Assembly: GCA_002067705.1 (NCBI GenBank)
Contig: MVRL01000136.1
Coordinates: forward strand, 1 to 64,000
Reading direction: 5' to 3'
DNA from: Methanosaeta sp. PtaU1.Bin112
Lineage (GTDB): Archaea; Halobacteriota; Methanosarcinia; Methanotrichales; Methanotrichaceae
Length of the DNA stretch: 64,000 nucleotides
In this document: one piece after another, positions 8,643 through 17,965 of the stretch
Layout: the number at the start of each line of letters is the position of its first letter
How positions within the stretch are numbered: position 1 is the first letter of the stretch
Translations under genes and position numbers: made by a program
The notes under the pieces: model-generated
Databases searched by the model: none
What the model saw: the letters and a program-made list of their open reading frames with translations, nothing else
Told to the model about the DNA's origin: nothing

Positions 8643-10724
8643 CTACAGTGACCGCTCTCTGCTCACCCTCTTGTGGTGGCGATACATGATGCCCAGAGCG
8701 TCTGCAACCTGCTCAGGAGTGCCGAAGACGGGAATTCCGGCCTTTTCCAGCTTGATGACATCGGTCTGAGCGAACTCCTTTCCAGCCACACAGGCGATGA
8801 TGGGTTTGCCTTTGTAATCGATCTTCCCGAGAGCATCCACATAGCTGCCCAAGATCTCAGCCTGCAATACCACGATGAAGCTTCCCACATCATCGCTGTC
8901 CACACCGATCTCAATGGTACTCTTTACGGTCTCAGCGTCCTGGCTGAATGTGTAATCCACCGGATTGGTGCCGCAGACATAGTCGGGCAGCAGATCCTTG
9001 AGCCTCTCCAGCAGGTGCGGCTCCAGCACAGAGAGACGCATGCCGTTGTCGGTGATGGCATCGGCGGCGATGACACCAAGCGAGCCGGCGTAGGTTATAA
9101 TGAATACTCCTTCTCTTGTGGGCAGAGGCTGCTTGGAGATGGCGCGGGCCAGGTTGAACATGTGCTCATAATCCCGGGCTCGTATGATTGCAGACTGGCG
9201 GAAGACAGCGCTGAAGATCTGGTCGTTGCCAGCAAGAGACGCAGTGTGGGAAGCCACCGCCTTCTTTCCGGCTGCGGTTCTGCCGGACTTGAGAACCACT
9301 ACGGGCTTATCTTTAGTGATGCGCCGGGCCACATCGATGAAACGTCGCCCTCCTTTCACAGACTCAAGGTACATGCAGATAACATTGATGTTCTCGTCCC
9401 TGCTCACCGCCTCTAAAATGTCGGTCTCGTTGATGTCCAGCTTGTTGCCGATGGTGGCGATGATGCCGAAATCCATTATATGGCGTAGACCCCAGAGCAT
9501 GCCGGCGGCGCAGACGCCCGCCTGGGAGACCAGGCCGATATTGCCCATCGAGAGGGCGTCGACAATGCCGATGGACTGGACCATGCTGCAGTGAGTGTTG
9601 ATGATGCCGGAGCAGTTGGGGCCAAGAAGCCGGACGCCATATCTGTCGGCAATATCCTTCATCAGCAGTTCGATCTTCTTGCCGTCCTCTCCCAATTCGG
9701 CGAAGCCCGCGGACTCGACAACGATGTAGCGAACGCCGCACTTGCAGCACTCCTCAACTACATCCGGGGTTATGCCTGCGGAGACGAGGATAATTGCCAC
9801 GTCCACCGGTTCCGGAACAGAGCTGATGCAGGGATAGGCTTTGCAGCCGCAAATCGCATCTGCTTTGGGGTTGATGGGATAGAGCTTGCCCTTGAAATTG
9901 TGGCTGACAAGATTGGTAAAGACATTCCAGCCCAGCTTTCCTGGGGTGCCTGAGGCTCCGATGACTGCGATGCTCCTTGGATAAAACAGATCGTGCAGGT
10001 CCTGTTTCATAGCTGCCTGCGGTGCGGGCGCGGGACGCGGCTCGCCCAGGATTATCCGGGCGTCAACCACCAGATAGCCGTCCGGATAGAGAAATACTGG
10101 ATTGAGATCCATCTCCGATATCTCAGGATTGGCTACAACGAATTCGGATATGGTCATGAGCAGCTTTTCCAGGGCCTTGATATCAGAGGAGATGCCTCGA
10201 TAGCCGCGGAGCAGAGCATAGCCTTTGATCTCTTCAATCATATCCTGGGCATCAGAGGCAGAGATAGGGATAGAGCGGAAGGAGACATCCTTCAGGATCT
10301 CCACGAATATTCCGCCCAGACCGAACATCAGCACCGGTCCGAAGGTCTCATCGTTGGCCACGCCTACGATAGCCTCCACGCCAGGCCGCGCCATCTTCTG
10401 CACCGAGACGCCTACGACCTTTTTGCCCGGAAATGCGGCAATGATCTCCCGATAGGCTTTTCTTACCTCGCCAGCGTCCCTCAGGTCCAGCTTGACTCCG
10501 CCTGCATCGGTTTTATGGACTACATCCGGTGAGAGAACCTTCATGGCCACCGGTGATGCCAGGGACTGAAAGATCTCCACAGCTTCGTCTTCCGATGTGG
10601 CCACTCCTGCCCCAGTGGTGGCGATCTTTAGGCTTTCCAAAACGGATTTGCTCTCATGCTCCATCAGGTAGGTGCGGCCCTCGGCCAATGCCCTATCAAT
10701 AATCTCTCGATATTGCTTTGCCAT
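8643..10724 (-). CDS. Acetate/acyl-CoA ligase (ADP-forming), fused beta-alpha chain
   Basis: About 693 residues from ATG 10724 (an in-frame GTG lies at 10733). Cytoplasmic enzyme interconverting acyl-CoA + ADP + Pi and acid + CoA + ATP. The N-terminal third (about 1-230) is an ATP-grasp domain (VMKVLSPDVVHK-type segment, DLNPVF motif), followed by a CoA-binding Rossmann domain (YPRSIAVIGAS) and the succinyl-CoA-ligase-like part (GPNCSGI, GNKLDI). The SHTASLAG loop, with His at about 493, corresponds to the phosphohistidine loop of the family. The beta-then-alpha fusion order is one of the known arrangements. In a Methanothrix-type host it could take part in acetate or amino-acid-derived acyl-CoA metabolism, but substrate cannot be read from sequence. 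Confidence 0.9.
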   Translation of the reverse strand: MAKQYREIIDRALAEGRTYLMEHESKSVLESLKIATTGAGVATSEDEAVEIFQSLASPVAMKVLSPDVVHKTDAGGVKLDLRDAGEVRKAYREIIAAFPGKKVVGVSVQKMARPGVEAIVGVANDETFGPVLMFGLGGIFVEILKDVSFRSIPISASDAQDMIEEIKGYALLRGYRGISSDIKALEKLLMTISEFVVANPEISEMDLNPVFLYPDGYLVVDARIILGEPRPAPAPQAAMKQDLHDLFYPRSIAVIGASGTPGKLGWNVFTNLVSHNFKGKLYPINPKADAICGCKAYPCISSVPEPVDVAIILVSAGITPDVVEECCKCGVRYIVVESAGFAELGEDGKKIELLMKDIADRYGVRLLGPNCSGIINTHCSMVQSIGIVDALSMGNIGLVSQAGVCAAGMLWGLRHIMDFGIIATIGNKLDINETDILEAVSRDENINVICMYLESVKGGRRFIDVARRITKDKPVVVLKSGRTAAGKKAVASHTASLAGNDQIFSAVFRQSAIIRARDYEHMFNLARAISKQPLPTREGVFIITYAGSLGVIAADAITDNGMRLSVLEPHLLERLKDLLPDYVCGTNPVDYTFSQDAETVKSTIEIGVDSDDVGSFIVVLQAEILGSYVDALGKIDYKGKPIIACVAGKEFAQTDVIKLEKAGIPVFGTPEQVADALGIMYRHHKRVSRERSL

Positions 10725-10869
10725 TTTGACCACTAGATTTGCATATTATCGAATGCAGCTATGCTTTTCCTAAGCGGGATTGCATGCATGCTTAAAAAGC
10801 TTGCCGACCTACCAGCCTATATTCATTGAAGCGATGCTCTTATCTCTGATAAGTGGCTAAGTTTTTTTT

Positions 10870-11613
10870 ATGGATAAGGAAATCGTCCAGGTTATCCTCG
10901 AGAAAGAACCTGCCGTCAAGAACCCCATCTTGATAGAGGGATTTCCGGGAATTGGCCTGGTAGGCAACATCGCCAGCCAGTACATAGTCAACGAACTGAA
11001 GATGACCTATCTCGGAGCCATGAACTCCAGGTACTTCCCTCCGCTGGCCGTTCTCCTGGGTGGCGTTGTTAACATGCCGGTTCGCATTTATGAAGATGAA
11101 GCCAAGGGCCTGGTTATCCTCACCGCCGATATTCCTGTGCACCCCCTGGCCTCTTATGAGATTGGAAAGGAGATCGTATCCTTTGCCCAGTCGCTCGGAG
11201 CCCGGGAGATGATCTGTCTTGCAGGCATTACGGTGATGGGCGACGAGCACCGGGTCTTTGGTGCGGTGAGCCGGCAGGATCTGCTCGATAAGATCAAGGA
11301 TAAAGCAGAGGTCTTTGAGCTGGGGACGATTACCGGCATTACCGGAAGCATCATGAATGAGTGCCGCATAAAGAATCTGCCTGCGATCTGCCTTCTGGGA
11401 GAGACGGCTTCGGCAGAACCGGATCCAAGAGCGGCCATTGCCACCATTGAAGCGCTCAACAAGATCTACGATCTGGGAATAAGCACTGCCAAACTCGCCG
11501 AGCAGACGCAGCAGATAGAGGTACAGATGGCTCAATTAGCCCAACAGATGAAGGCGACCTCTGCCGAGGAACAGCAAGCTCAGGTGCCCAAAGAGCTATC
11601 CATGTACGGGTGA
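10870..11613 (+). CDS. PAC2-family (proteasome assembly chaperone-like) protein
   Basis: 247 residues. The N-terminal motif LIEGFPGIGLVGNIA and a later HPLASYE segment are typical of the archaeal PAC2 family, related to eukaryotic proteasome assembly chaperone 2. The last 45 residues form a Gln/Ala-rich helix that looks like a coiled coil. No ribosome-binding site is visible: the start follows a T-run, so translation may be leaderless. It is divergent from the acyl-CoA synthetase and heads a short operon with the DUF473 gene 6 bp downstream. Function in archaea is unproven. Confidence 0.85.
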   Translation: MDKEIVQVILEKEPAVKNPILIEGFPGIGLVGNIASQYIVNELKMTYLGAMNSRYFPPLAVLLGGVVNMPVRIYEDEAKGLVILTADIPVHPLASYEIGKEIVSFAQSLGAREMICLAGITVMGDEHRVFGAVSRQDLLDKIKDKAEVFELGTITGITGSIMNECRIKNLPAICLLGETASAEPDPRAAIATIEALNKIYDLGISTAKLAEQTQQIEVQMAQLAQQMKATSAEEQQAQVPKELSMYG

Positions 11614-11619
11614 TCTCTC

Positions 11620-12009
11620 ATGATCTACATAGCGCTAACAGGATTGGCAAGACATGTGATGAATGAGCTTGCCGCTGCCCGAGTCAGGACGGTAGAGATT
11701 TCAAGCCCTAACAACTTCTTTGCGCTTCTGCGAGTTCAGCCGGGGGAGAGGATCTTTCTCACGCAGTCCAGTGCTCCGGATGTAGTTCCTGGAACCGGGG
11801 GGCTGATCGCCAGCGTGAGAGCCCTGCAGATCATAACTCATCGCACAGTTCAATCGAATGAGGACTTTTACGAGGAGCGGGAGTCCCAGGCGGCCAGGGC
11901 GCAGCTGCAGCTCGTGAGCGTCGGAAAGGTGCGAAAGATCACCAACTTTGAGCCGGGAACGCCTCTCATGCTGGATGTGGATGAGGTGAGGTACTGCGAC
12001 GCCCGGTGA
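11620..12009 (+). CDS. DUF473-family protein
   Basis: 129 residues, 6 bp after the PAC2 gene. The opening (IYIALTGLARHV), the SSPNNFF segment and the PGTGGLI segment match my memory of DUF473, a small cytoplasmic protein family largely restricted to methanogens and relatives. No catalytic motif is evident. Function unknown; the co-directional tight spacing suggests co-expression with the PAC2 protein. Confidence 0.65.
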   Translation: MIYIALTGLARHVMNELAAARVRTVEISSPNNFFALLRVQPGERIFLTQSSAPDVVPGTGGLIASVRALQIITHRTVQSNEDFYEERESQAARAQLQLVSVGKVRKITNFEPGTPLMLDVDEVRYCDAR

Positions 12010-12012
12010 GAT

Positions 12013-12171
12013 ATGAGCTATCTGGAAATCAGGACGATAAGAATGAAAACTCGTCTGGTTTTTTCCAAGTCTCTCTTTGGGGGTGGGACGCCGCGTGTGG
12101 CAAAACACACCATAGAGCGCAAGCCACCCTCAGAGCTGAGCAGGCTTGAGTATCTGGCGGTTTGCGGTTGA
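12013..12171 (+). CDS. Candidate small protein, 52 residues
   Basis: An ATG three bases after the DUF473 stop, with GGTGAG just upstream, opens a 52-codon frame (MSYLEIRTIR to LEYLAVCG). It is basic and has no recognised domain. Position and spacing fit a third operon gene, but codon evidence alone is thin and it could be chance. From here to 12301 I see no other gene. Confidence 0.3.
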   Translation: MSYLEIRTIRMKTRLVFSKSLFGGGTPRVAKHTIERKPPSELSRLEYLAVCG

Positions 12172-12301
12172 TTGAATCGGCAGCCAAAGAATTGATTCAG
12201 ATCGCGGGCCAATAGGGCTATTAGTAATATCCGCTATCCGCAGAAAGCAGGTTTTGAAACGGCCAAAAACCTTATTGCCATCAAAAAGAGACTGCAGTTC
12301 C

Positions 12302-13486
12302 ATGGAAAAAGCTGGCGCTGTAAGGCAGTTGGCATTGATAATTCTCGCATATTTTTTGATATTTCCATGCATGGCTAAGGCTTTAGAGGACAACACCAGC
12401 CTGGCGCTGCTGTCGCAATATGATGACGGCAAGCTCTATAAAATCGATAAGCTGCTGGTTTTGCAGCTGTCCGGAAGCTATCGAGAGATGGGGAGGCAAG
12501 AGGGATACCTTCTGAAGGATCTGATTAATGATTACTACAATGATAGCGTAATAAATTATTTTATTCGAGAAAATAATATGTCTTATGAGCGCCTGGCTCT
12601 GGATTCACTGGAGAGATTTAGCCATTACCCAAAGAGGTTCAGGGACATAATCTCTGGCATATCAGAGACATCGGGGCAGTCTCTGGCGAATGTGACAATT
12701 CTGAGCAGAGTTCCATACATAGCCCCGGGCTGCTCTGCGGTCTTCGCATGGAAAGACTATTCCAGGGATGGGTCGACTGTGGCAGGAAGAAATCTCGATT
12801 TCTATTCGAGCATGGAGGATTTCATCAATTATACCATCGTCTGCATTTACAATCCGACGGACGGCAGTCACTGCGTGGCCAGCGTATGCCGTTTGACTCA
12901 GCTGGAGATCCATACAGGGATGAACGATCAAGGAATCTTCCTGGAGGCCAATGACGGATCATCGTCTGGGGGAAGCATCTTCTTCCCGAACAGGATTACG
13001 TATCTTGGATCGCTGCTATTCGATTATTCCACTTTGGAGCAGCTGGATGCCGCCGTCCATTCCTCAAAGATCGATTGGGCTACTTTGCTGAATGTGGCAG
13101 ATGAGAGAGAAGCAAGATCTTACGAGTGGGCGACCTTCGACCTTAAAAGAGCCATGCCGAGGAGAGACGGTTTCCTGGCCAGCACAAACCATTTTGTCGA
13201 TCCGGAATGGGGACTTGTGCATCTCCAGGGGGACCCATACAATACCACAATTCGGCGAGACAATCTGCTCGATATGGGGGAGAGATACAGAGGCAAATTC
13301 GATGCCCGAGCCATGATGAGCGTTCTGGATACGGATATTGAAAACGGCGGGCCTTCCGGCGATTTCACCCGGCTTAAGGTCGTGGCCCTTCCAAAGGAGA
13401 GAGTGCTTTGGGTGAAGATTCCGAAATATCAGAACTGGACAGAGGTTGATCTCAAGGAGCTCTTCCTGAATGAGCAGCCCACGTGA
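12302..13486 (+). CDS. Secreted C45-type Ntn-hydrolase (acyltransferase/amidase-like)
   Basis: About 394 residues from ATG 12302, chosen because it starts a clean signal peptide (VRQLALIILAYFLIF); an in-frame TTG at 12254 would add 16 charged residues. The APGCSAVFAW segment holds the probable nucleophile Cys (about 144), followed by TVAGRNLDFY, the hallmark arrangement of the C45/choloylglycine-hydrolase Ntn family, whose members self-cleave before this Cys and hydrolyse or transfer acyl-amide groups. Later landmarks are GMNDQGIFLEAND and ASTNHFVDP. Inferred location is outside the cytoplasmic membrane. The substrate is unknown. It stands alone between the PAC2 operon and a convergent surface-protein pair. 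Confidence 0.75.
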   Translation: MEKAGAVRQLALIILAYFLIFPCMAKALEDNTSLALLSQYDDGKLYKIDKLLVLQLSGSYREMGRQEGYLLKDLINDYYNDSVINYFIRENNMSYERLALDSLERFSHYPKRFRDIISGISETSGQSLANVTILSRVPYIAPGCSAVFAWKDYSRDGSTVAGRNLDFYSSMEDFINYTIVCIYNPTDGSHCVASVCRLTQLEIHTGMNDQGIFLEANDGSSSGGSIFFPNRITYLGSLLFDYSTLEQLDAAVHSSKIDWATLLNVADEREARSYEWATFDLKRAMPRRDGFLASTNHFVDPEWGLVHLQGDPYNTTIRRDNLLDMGERYRGKFDARAMMSVLDTDIENGGPSGDFTRLKVVALPKERVLWVKIPKYQNWTEVDLKELFLNEQPT

Positions 13487-13495
13487 TTCTGATTT

Positions 13496-13512
13496 GGCTT
13501 TTTTTTATTTTG
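13496..13512 (+). terminator. T-rich terminator after the Ntn-hydrolase
   Basis: A GC-type lead into a run of eight T followed by ATTTTG occurs just after the stop at 13486, a typical archaeal oligo-T termination signal. The rest of the gap to 13606 contains A/T runs that could end the convergent gene. Confidence 0.4.
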
Positions 13513-13606
13513 TCTGAATGCCGCCTTTGAAAATGGGCAGACTGGCCCTGAGTTCGTCAAAAAAAATACAACAAAAAATAGGGTAATGAGTTCCACAGAT
13601 ATTGCT

Positions 13607-16600
13607 TCAGCGGAACTCCAGCTTGGCCTCGTCCATCGCCTCGAACAGATAGGCCATTCCCGGTTGTAAAGTCTCATTCTTGTCCAGATGGGTCCAACCC
13701 TGTCCCTCATACTTCCAGACGAAAGCCGAGACCACGCCTTTGTCTACTGCTTCCTGATACTTGTACCTCTTATGCTCGGCATTCACGGTAATGTTGCTTA
13801 AATCCACCGTTTTATTCACGGGCAGTCCAATCATATTCCATCCGGAATGCAGATTGAGGCGATAAGGCAGATCGACAGGCTTTCCGGATATCTCTATTGT
13901 GAAGTTGCCTGCGCTATCGATGAGATAGCCCTCACCAGGAGAAAACCGGGTAACATTGATCATGCCTTCATCCTTCATTCCATAGTCCCATCCCTCTCCT
14001 GCAATGGAGAATATGCTCCGATAGGGCTTATTGGCCAGATACTTGGAGGCAGTTGCATCCTTTGGCTTGAGGTATATGGCTATGGCATTCCACCCTGCAG
14101 TAATACTGATGCGCTGGACCTGTCCTGGAATGATCACATACTCTATCTCAAAGCTCCTCTGCTCAGCGAGCTTGGGCCGCAATATTGGCCACATCACCTT
14201 TTTCTTTTCGCCAATCGTATATTCATCATGCCATACGGAGAGGCCGTCTTCCTTGACGACGATCTTATCTGCATCTTTGGGCAGCAATACCTCGCCGATG
14301 ATGACGGGCGGAGCATTAAGATTGAGCTTTCCGCTGCTGCTATCCGTCTCAATCCAGTAGATCCAGTCGGTTGCGCTCTCGTTTATTGGCGTCACAGATG
14401 CTCTGACTATGCTCTTGTTCTCCCCCGTGGTGTTGATGGTTTGCAGCGCTGTGCTGTATGGAAGAGCTGGCCTCTTTGGCAAGCTCGGCCGGAAGCTTGG
14501 GTCTCCCAGCATGACATCCATGTAGGCCGTCTGATTGAGCATTTCGGAGACCGAGATATCCCAGTCCGGCAATTTTTCGTCGTAATCGGAGACCTCCTTG
14601 ATGTTCCCGGCAGCCTGAAACTTCAATCGGTAGAGGTTATCTGCGTCGAGAACGGCCTGTCCAACGGTAGCGTTCTCAAAGACCAGAGATTGATAGAACC
14701 TCTTCAAGGAGTCATCTGAGAGGAAGATCCAGGATAGAGCCGAATCGCCGATATAATTAACAGACCCAGCTCTTATGAAAGCCAGGGCGATGGAGTCATC
14801 GAGGTTTATGGGGATGTACATTCTTGTGCCGGTTACATTGAGGTAGTATCCCTTGAGGTTGGCAGTAACACAGGCACTGGAGGTGGTCGTCTGAGGCGAA
14901 AGGGCCAGCTCCTTTACATGCTCTGCGGTTAGCGTAGCATCCATCATAGACCAATCTGACAGCTGCCATGCGTTTTCATTGCCGTGATGATCGAAATGCA
15001 CGATGTTCTGGCCGTTATTCATCTGAGATATGACCTGCTGGTAGGTGGCTTCCTCGTAACGCAGGTCTTTGACCTGCAGCCCGGCCTCAGCCAGGTAATC
15101 TCTGACTCTCATGGCGATAGGTGCCTGCGGATAGGAGAGCGGAGGCGAAGATATGACGAGGGCGCGGTCTATCCAGGATCCGTTCAATCGGTCATAAGCC
15201 AGGGTGCGAGCCAGAAGCTGAGAGGCATCATAAACGGAGAGCGCCATGATCCGGCCTACGGCTACGCTGCTGTAATTTTCATCATACAGCGGCAATTGAT
15301 AGTCTCTGTAGACCTCGTACTCCATGATATCCGATAGCTTCTGAATCAGGCCGGTGGACATGAATGGCATCGATCCTGGGTCTCCCACCACCATCAGATA
15401 GCGAGGTGACAGCATGAGATCTTCGACCTTCTGCCTCAATGCCTGCTCCTCTACCAGAGGATCGATCTGCTGAGGATCCTTGGCCACATCCAGCAGAATG
15501 GCCTTACGGGCTGCTGCCGCTGCCGGTGCAACCATCGATAGCCTGGGAACTTTGGTGTGGCTGAAGGAAGTAACGTTCAAAGCCTCAATATTGGAGCGAA
15601 CATCAATGGTGTAGTTCTCAGTCTTATGAGTAAAACCATTTCCTGCCTCGATATTGAATATCCACTTGCCAGGAGTCAGCATCTGGACCCTCACCTCATA
15701 GAGCTTATCAGGCTTGATATCAGTGATTCTGATGCTTGCGGTCCGTTTTTCCGGGCTGTAGAGATTCAGCGAGGTGTAACTGGCTTCCCTATCGAGATTC
15801 CAGCTGATGTTGGTTCGGCCTGAGTAGATCCAGGTGGGGTAGGTCAGGTTGATTACCGCCCCGTCATCGAGGTTATGAATTGTGTGGTTATAGGAAAAGC
15901 CCTCGTATGCGGCTGTAGCTCCGGTGTCCAGCCTCTCCTTCCAGCCGGAGTCCATGGGGTAGAGCAACTCTACCTCCACATTCAAGCTGGTGGACTGGTC
16001 AGGCTCAAGTCGATTCATATTCCAGCGAAGCATGGATCCATTGAGGAATGCATTAATGGCATCGGATGGCTGGCCTGTATAGGGATCGGTAATATTCGCT
16101 TCGCCTAACAGCGGCCGCGGCCATTTGATAAACCGTCCCATTGGGAAGACGTCCAGCATCCGCACGCCTTTCAGCGTCTCTTTGCCGGTATTGGTCATGG
16201 TGATATTGAGCCTTACAATCTCCCCCAACTCCTCAGCCGGTATCTGGCTCGGACTCTCTTCCATTCTTATCAGCAGATCGTTGATAAGCGTTCTCTTTAC
16301 CACGGGATTTGCTGTTGGTGGCAGAAGCGAGAGATCATGCGAGTTGGTAAAGACAACCATATCTGGATGATCCCCTCTCTTGCTCATCTCCTGGGCGAGA
16401 AATTCCGCGCTTCCTTCCATCAGAGTTATATTCATCTGGCTCAAATTCTGCCTGACAACCGTTGAGACTGGACCGACGATGACCGCTTCTCTTGCATTCA
16501 GGCTTGATAATGCCGCTTCCGTCTCATTGGACAGACTGCTGCCGACAAAGAGGAGCGGCCAGTTCAGATAGGAGGCAATTGGTGCGGCCGCGAGAGATGC

Positions 16601-17965
16601 GCTGTAATTTTCGCCCACAATTACCGCTCCAGGAGAGCTTTTCCAGTACCGGCTAATCTGCAGCGCCATCTCATAGCTGCTATTTGCCGCTACTCGTTCA
16701 TCGCAATTGCAGGAGACGTTGCCTATGGCGAGGGTCTTTCCGCCCAATTGGCTCAGCAGCCATAAAGATGCCTTTGAAGCCGGCTGCAGCTCCGGCCAAA
16801 CGGAGGTATGAACGACGTTGTACTCAAAAGATATACCTGCTGAGCCGGATTTTATGAGGTCCTCGATATACTTGATAGCTCCCTGCACATTCATTGTGGA
16901 GAGGACATATCCCAGGTAATCGTCACTCAAACGAACATATACCGGCTTTTTGCTGAGCAGGCAAAAGCCTGCCACATCTTGAGCGGAAAGAGAGGATATT
17001 ATGGAGAAGTCCACCATCTTTGAGATCTCGGCAAAGTTGTATCCTCGGCTGCGATCGGCAGGATTATCGATAGCCACACCGAGATTCACTGGACCCAAAT
17101 CCGTGGTTATATTCCGGGCGTATTTTACAATCTCCATGAGCTGATCCTGTTTCCATTGGGTCCATCTCTCCTGGTTGTATCTGTTGGCATTGGCTTTGCT
17201 GAGGTCGATTCCAGTATCCTGATAGAACTTTTCCTTGCAGATGTTGCAGTAGCAGTAACTCTCGTCCTGGAAACCGAAATTGTAAAGCACAATGCCGTCT
17301 GCCTTGTAGTCATCGATAAGCGTTTCAATAAGATTGTAGAGAATCTCCCTAGTCTCCGGGTTCACCGGGCAGTAATATGTTGCATTGCCGCCAATATCGG
17401 GATTTGCAACCTGCAGCAAGCTCTTGTCTATCTTTGAGTCATCCGGCACGGTAAGGTCGAGGCCAGCCTCCGCAAGCATGGCTTTTCTGGCCTCTGGCAG
17501 TTCTTTGATGTCTTCCGCAGAGAGCGGCTCGGAGATGACGGGAACCTCAAGTGTCGCTGTAACGTAGGCCTTCAGTCCGTCTTTGTGGGCGGCTTCGACC
17601 ATAGACCTAACCAGATCTCCAGGGGTCGCATGAATGGTTATGGTGCTGATACTTCCGGCCTTAAATGTGCTGAGGATCGCGGAGACGCCATATTTTTGCA
17701 GATCGCTCTCCTCTACCCAGCCGCATCGCTCTCCTGCCTGGACTGCTTTGGGAAGGATCAACATGGGCACGGTTTTTGTCTGATTCTCCTCGGACCAGAT
17801 GGCCAGAGGGGTAGCTGCAATGGCTGCATGCCAGTCATCTGCTCCGACAAGAACCACATCCGCGATCTCGCCCTTAACCCCTCTTTCCAGAGGCGCATCT
17901 TCCGCCAATGATAGCCCTGAAATGGACATGATTGCGATGAATATTATTAGATATTGCAGCCTCAT
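13607..17965 (-). CDS. Giant secreted protein with CWB2-like and gingipain (C25)-like regions
   Basis: 1452 residues with a signal peptide (about 1-21). The N-terminal third resembles a TIM-barrel glycosidase-like fold: DGIVLYNFGFQDE (near 220) precedes CYCNICKEKF, a pattern of family-10-like putative hydrolases. At about 440-520 the VIVGENYSASLAAAPIA and AVIVGP segments resemble cell-wall-binding repeat 2 (CWB2). A CARDB/DUF11-like stretch follows. At about 880-1080 lies a caspase-fold peptidase resembling C25 gingipains: His in HFDHHGNE (about 992) and Cys in TSSACVT (about 1032) are the likely dyad. The C-terminus has two GWN-type beta modules (SAGWN-like, HSGWNMIGLP). No membrane anchor. 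Start ATG overlaps the stop of the upstream gene by 4 bp. Domain calls are by eye. Confidence 0.7.
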   Translation of the reverse strand: MRLQYLIIFIAIMSISGLSLAEDAPLERGVKGEIADVVLVGADDWHAAIAATPLAIWSEENQTKTVPMLILPKAVQAGERCGWVEESDLQKYGVSAILSTFKAGSISTITIHATPGDLVRSMVEAAHKDGLKAYVTATLEVPVISEPLSAEDIKELPEARKAMLAEAGLDLTVPDDSKIDKSLLQVANPDIGGNATYYCPVNPETREILYNLIETLIDDYKADGIVLYNFGFQDESYCYCNICKEKFYQDTGIDLSKANANRYNQERWTQWKQDQLMEIVKYARNITTDLGPVNLGVAIDNPADRSRGYNFAEISKMVDFSIISSLSAQDVAGFCLLSKKPVYVRLSDDYLGYVLSTMNVQGAIKYIEDLIKSGSAGISFEYNVVHTSVWPELQPASKASLWLLSQLGGKTLAIGNVSCNCDERVAANSSYEMALQISRYWKSSPGAVIVGENYSASLAAAPIASYLNWPLLFVGSSLSNETEAALSSLNAREAVIVGPVSTVVRQNLSQMNITLMEGSAEFLAQEMSKRGDHPDMVVFTNSHDLSLLPPTANPVVKRTLINDLLIRMEESPSQIPAEELGEIVRLNITMTNTGKETLKGVRMLDVFPMGRFIKWPRPLLGEANITDPYTGQPSDAINAFLNGSMLRWNMNRLEPDQSTSLNVEVELLYPMDSGWKERLDTGATAAYEGFSYNHTIHNLDDGAVINLTYPTWIYSGRTNISWNLDREASYTSLNLYSPEKRTASIRITDIKPDKLYEVRVQMLTPGKWIFNIEAGNGFTHKTENYTIDVRSNIEALNVTSFSHTKVPRLSMVAPAAAAARKAILLDVAKDPQQIDPLVEEQALRQKVEDLMLSPRYLMVVGDPGSMPFMSTGLIQKLSDIMEYEVYRDYQLPLYDENYSSVAVGRIMALSVYDASQLLARTLAYDRLNGSWIDRALVISSPPLSYPQAPIAMRVRDYLAEAGLQVKDLRYEEATYQQVISQMNNGQNIVHFDHHGNENAWQLSDWSMMDATLTAEHVKELALSPQTTTSSACVTANLKGYYLNVTGTRMYIPINLDDSIALAFIRAGSVNYIGDSALSWIFLSDDSLKRFYQSLVFENATVGQAVLDADNLYRLKFQAAGNIKEVSDYDEKLPDWDISVSEMLNQTAYMDVMLGDPSFRPSLPKRPALPYSTALQTINTTGENKSIVRASVTPINESATDWIYWIETDSSSGKLNLNAPPVIIGEVLLPKDADKIVVKEDGLSVWHDEYTIGEKKKVMWPILRPKLAEQRSFEIEYVIIPGQVQRISITAGWNAIAIYLKPKDATASKYLANKPYRSIFSIAGEGWDYGMKDEGMINVTRFSPGEGYLIDSAGNFTIEISGKPVDLPYRLNLHSGWNMIGLPVNKTVDLSNITVNAEHKRYKYQEAVDKGVVSAFVWKYEGQGWTHLDKNETLQPGMAYLFEAMDEAKLEFR

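Noticed and set aside
8673-10532. Plus-strand frames (up to 247 residues) opposite the acyl-CoA synthetase
   Set aside because: The minus-strand protein has all family motifs; the opposite frames show no recognisable sequence and are antisense shadows.
12010-12301. A possible tRNA or structured RNA in this gap
   Set aside because: No acceptor stem or T-loop (GTTCRANNC) arrangement could be traced; only the small frame was supportable.
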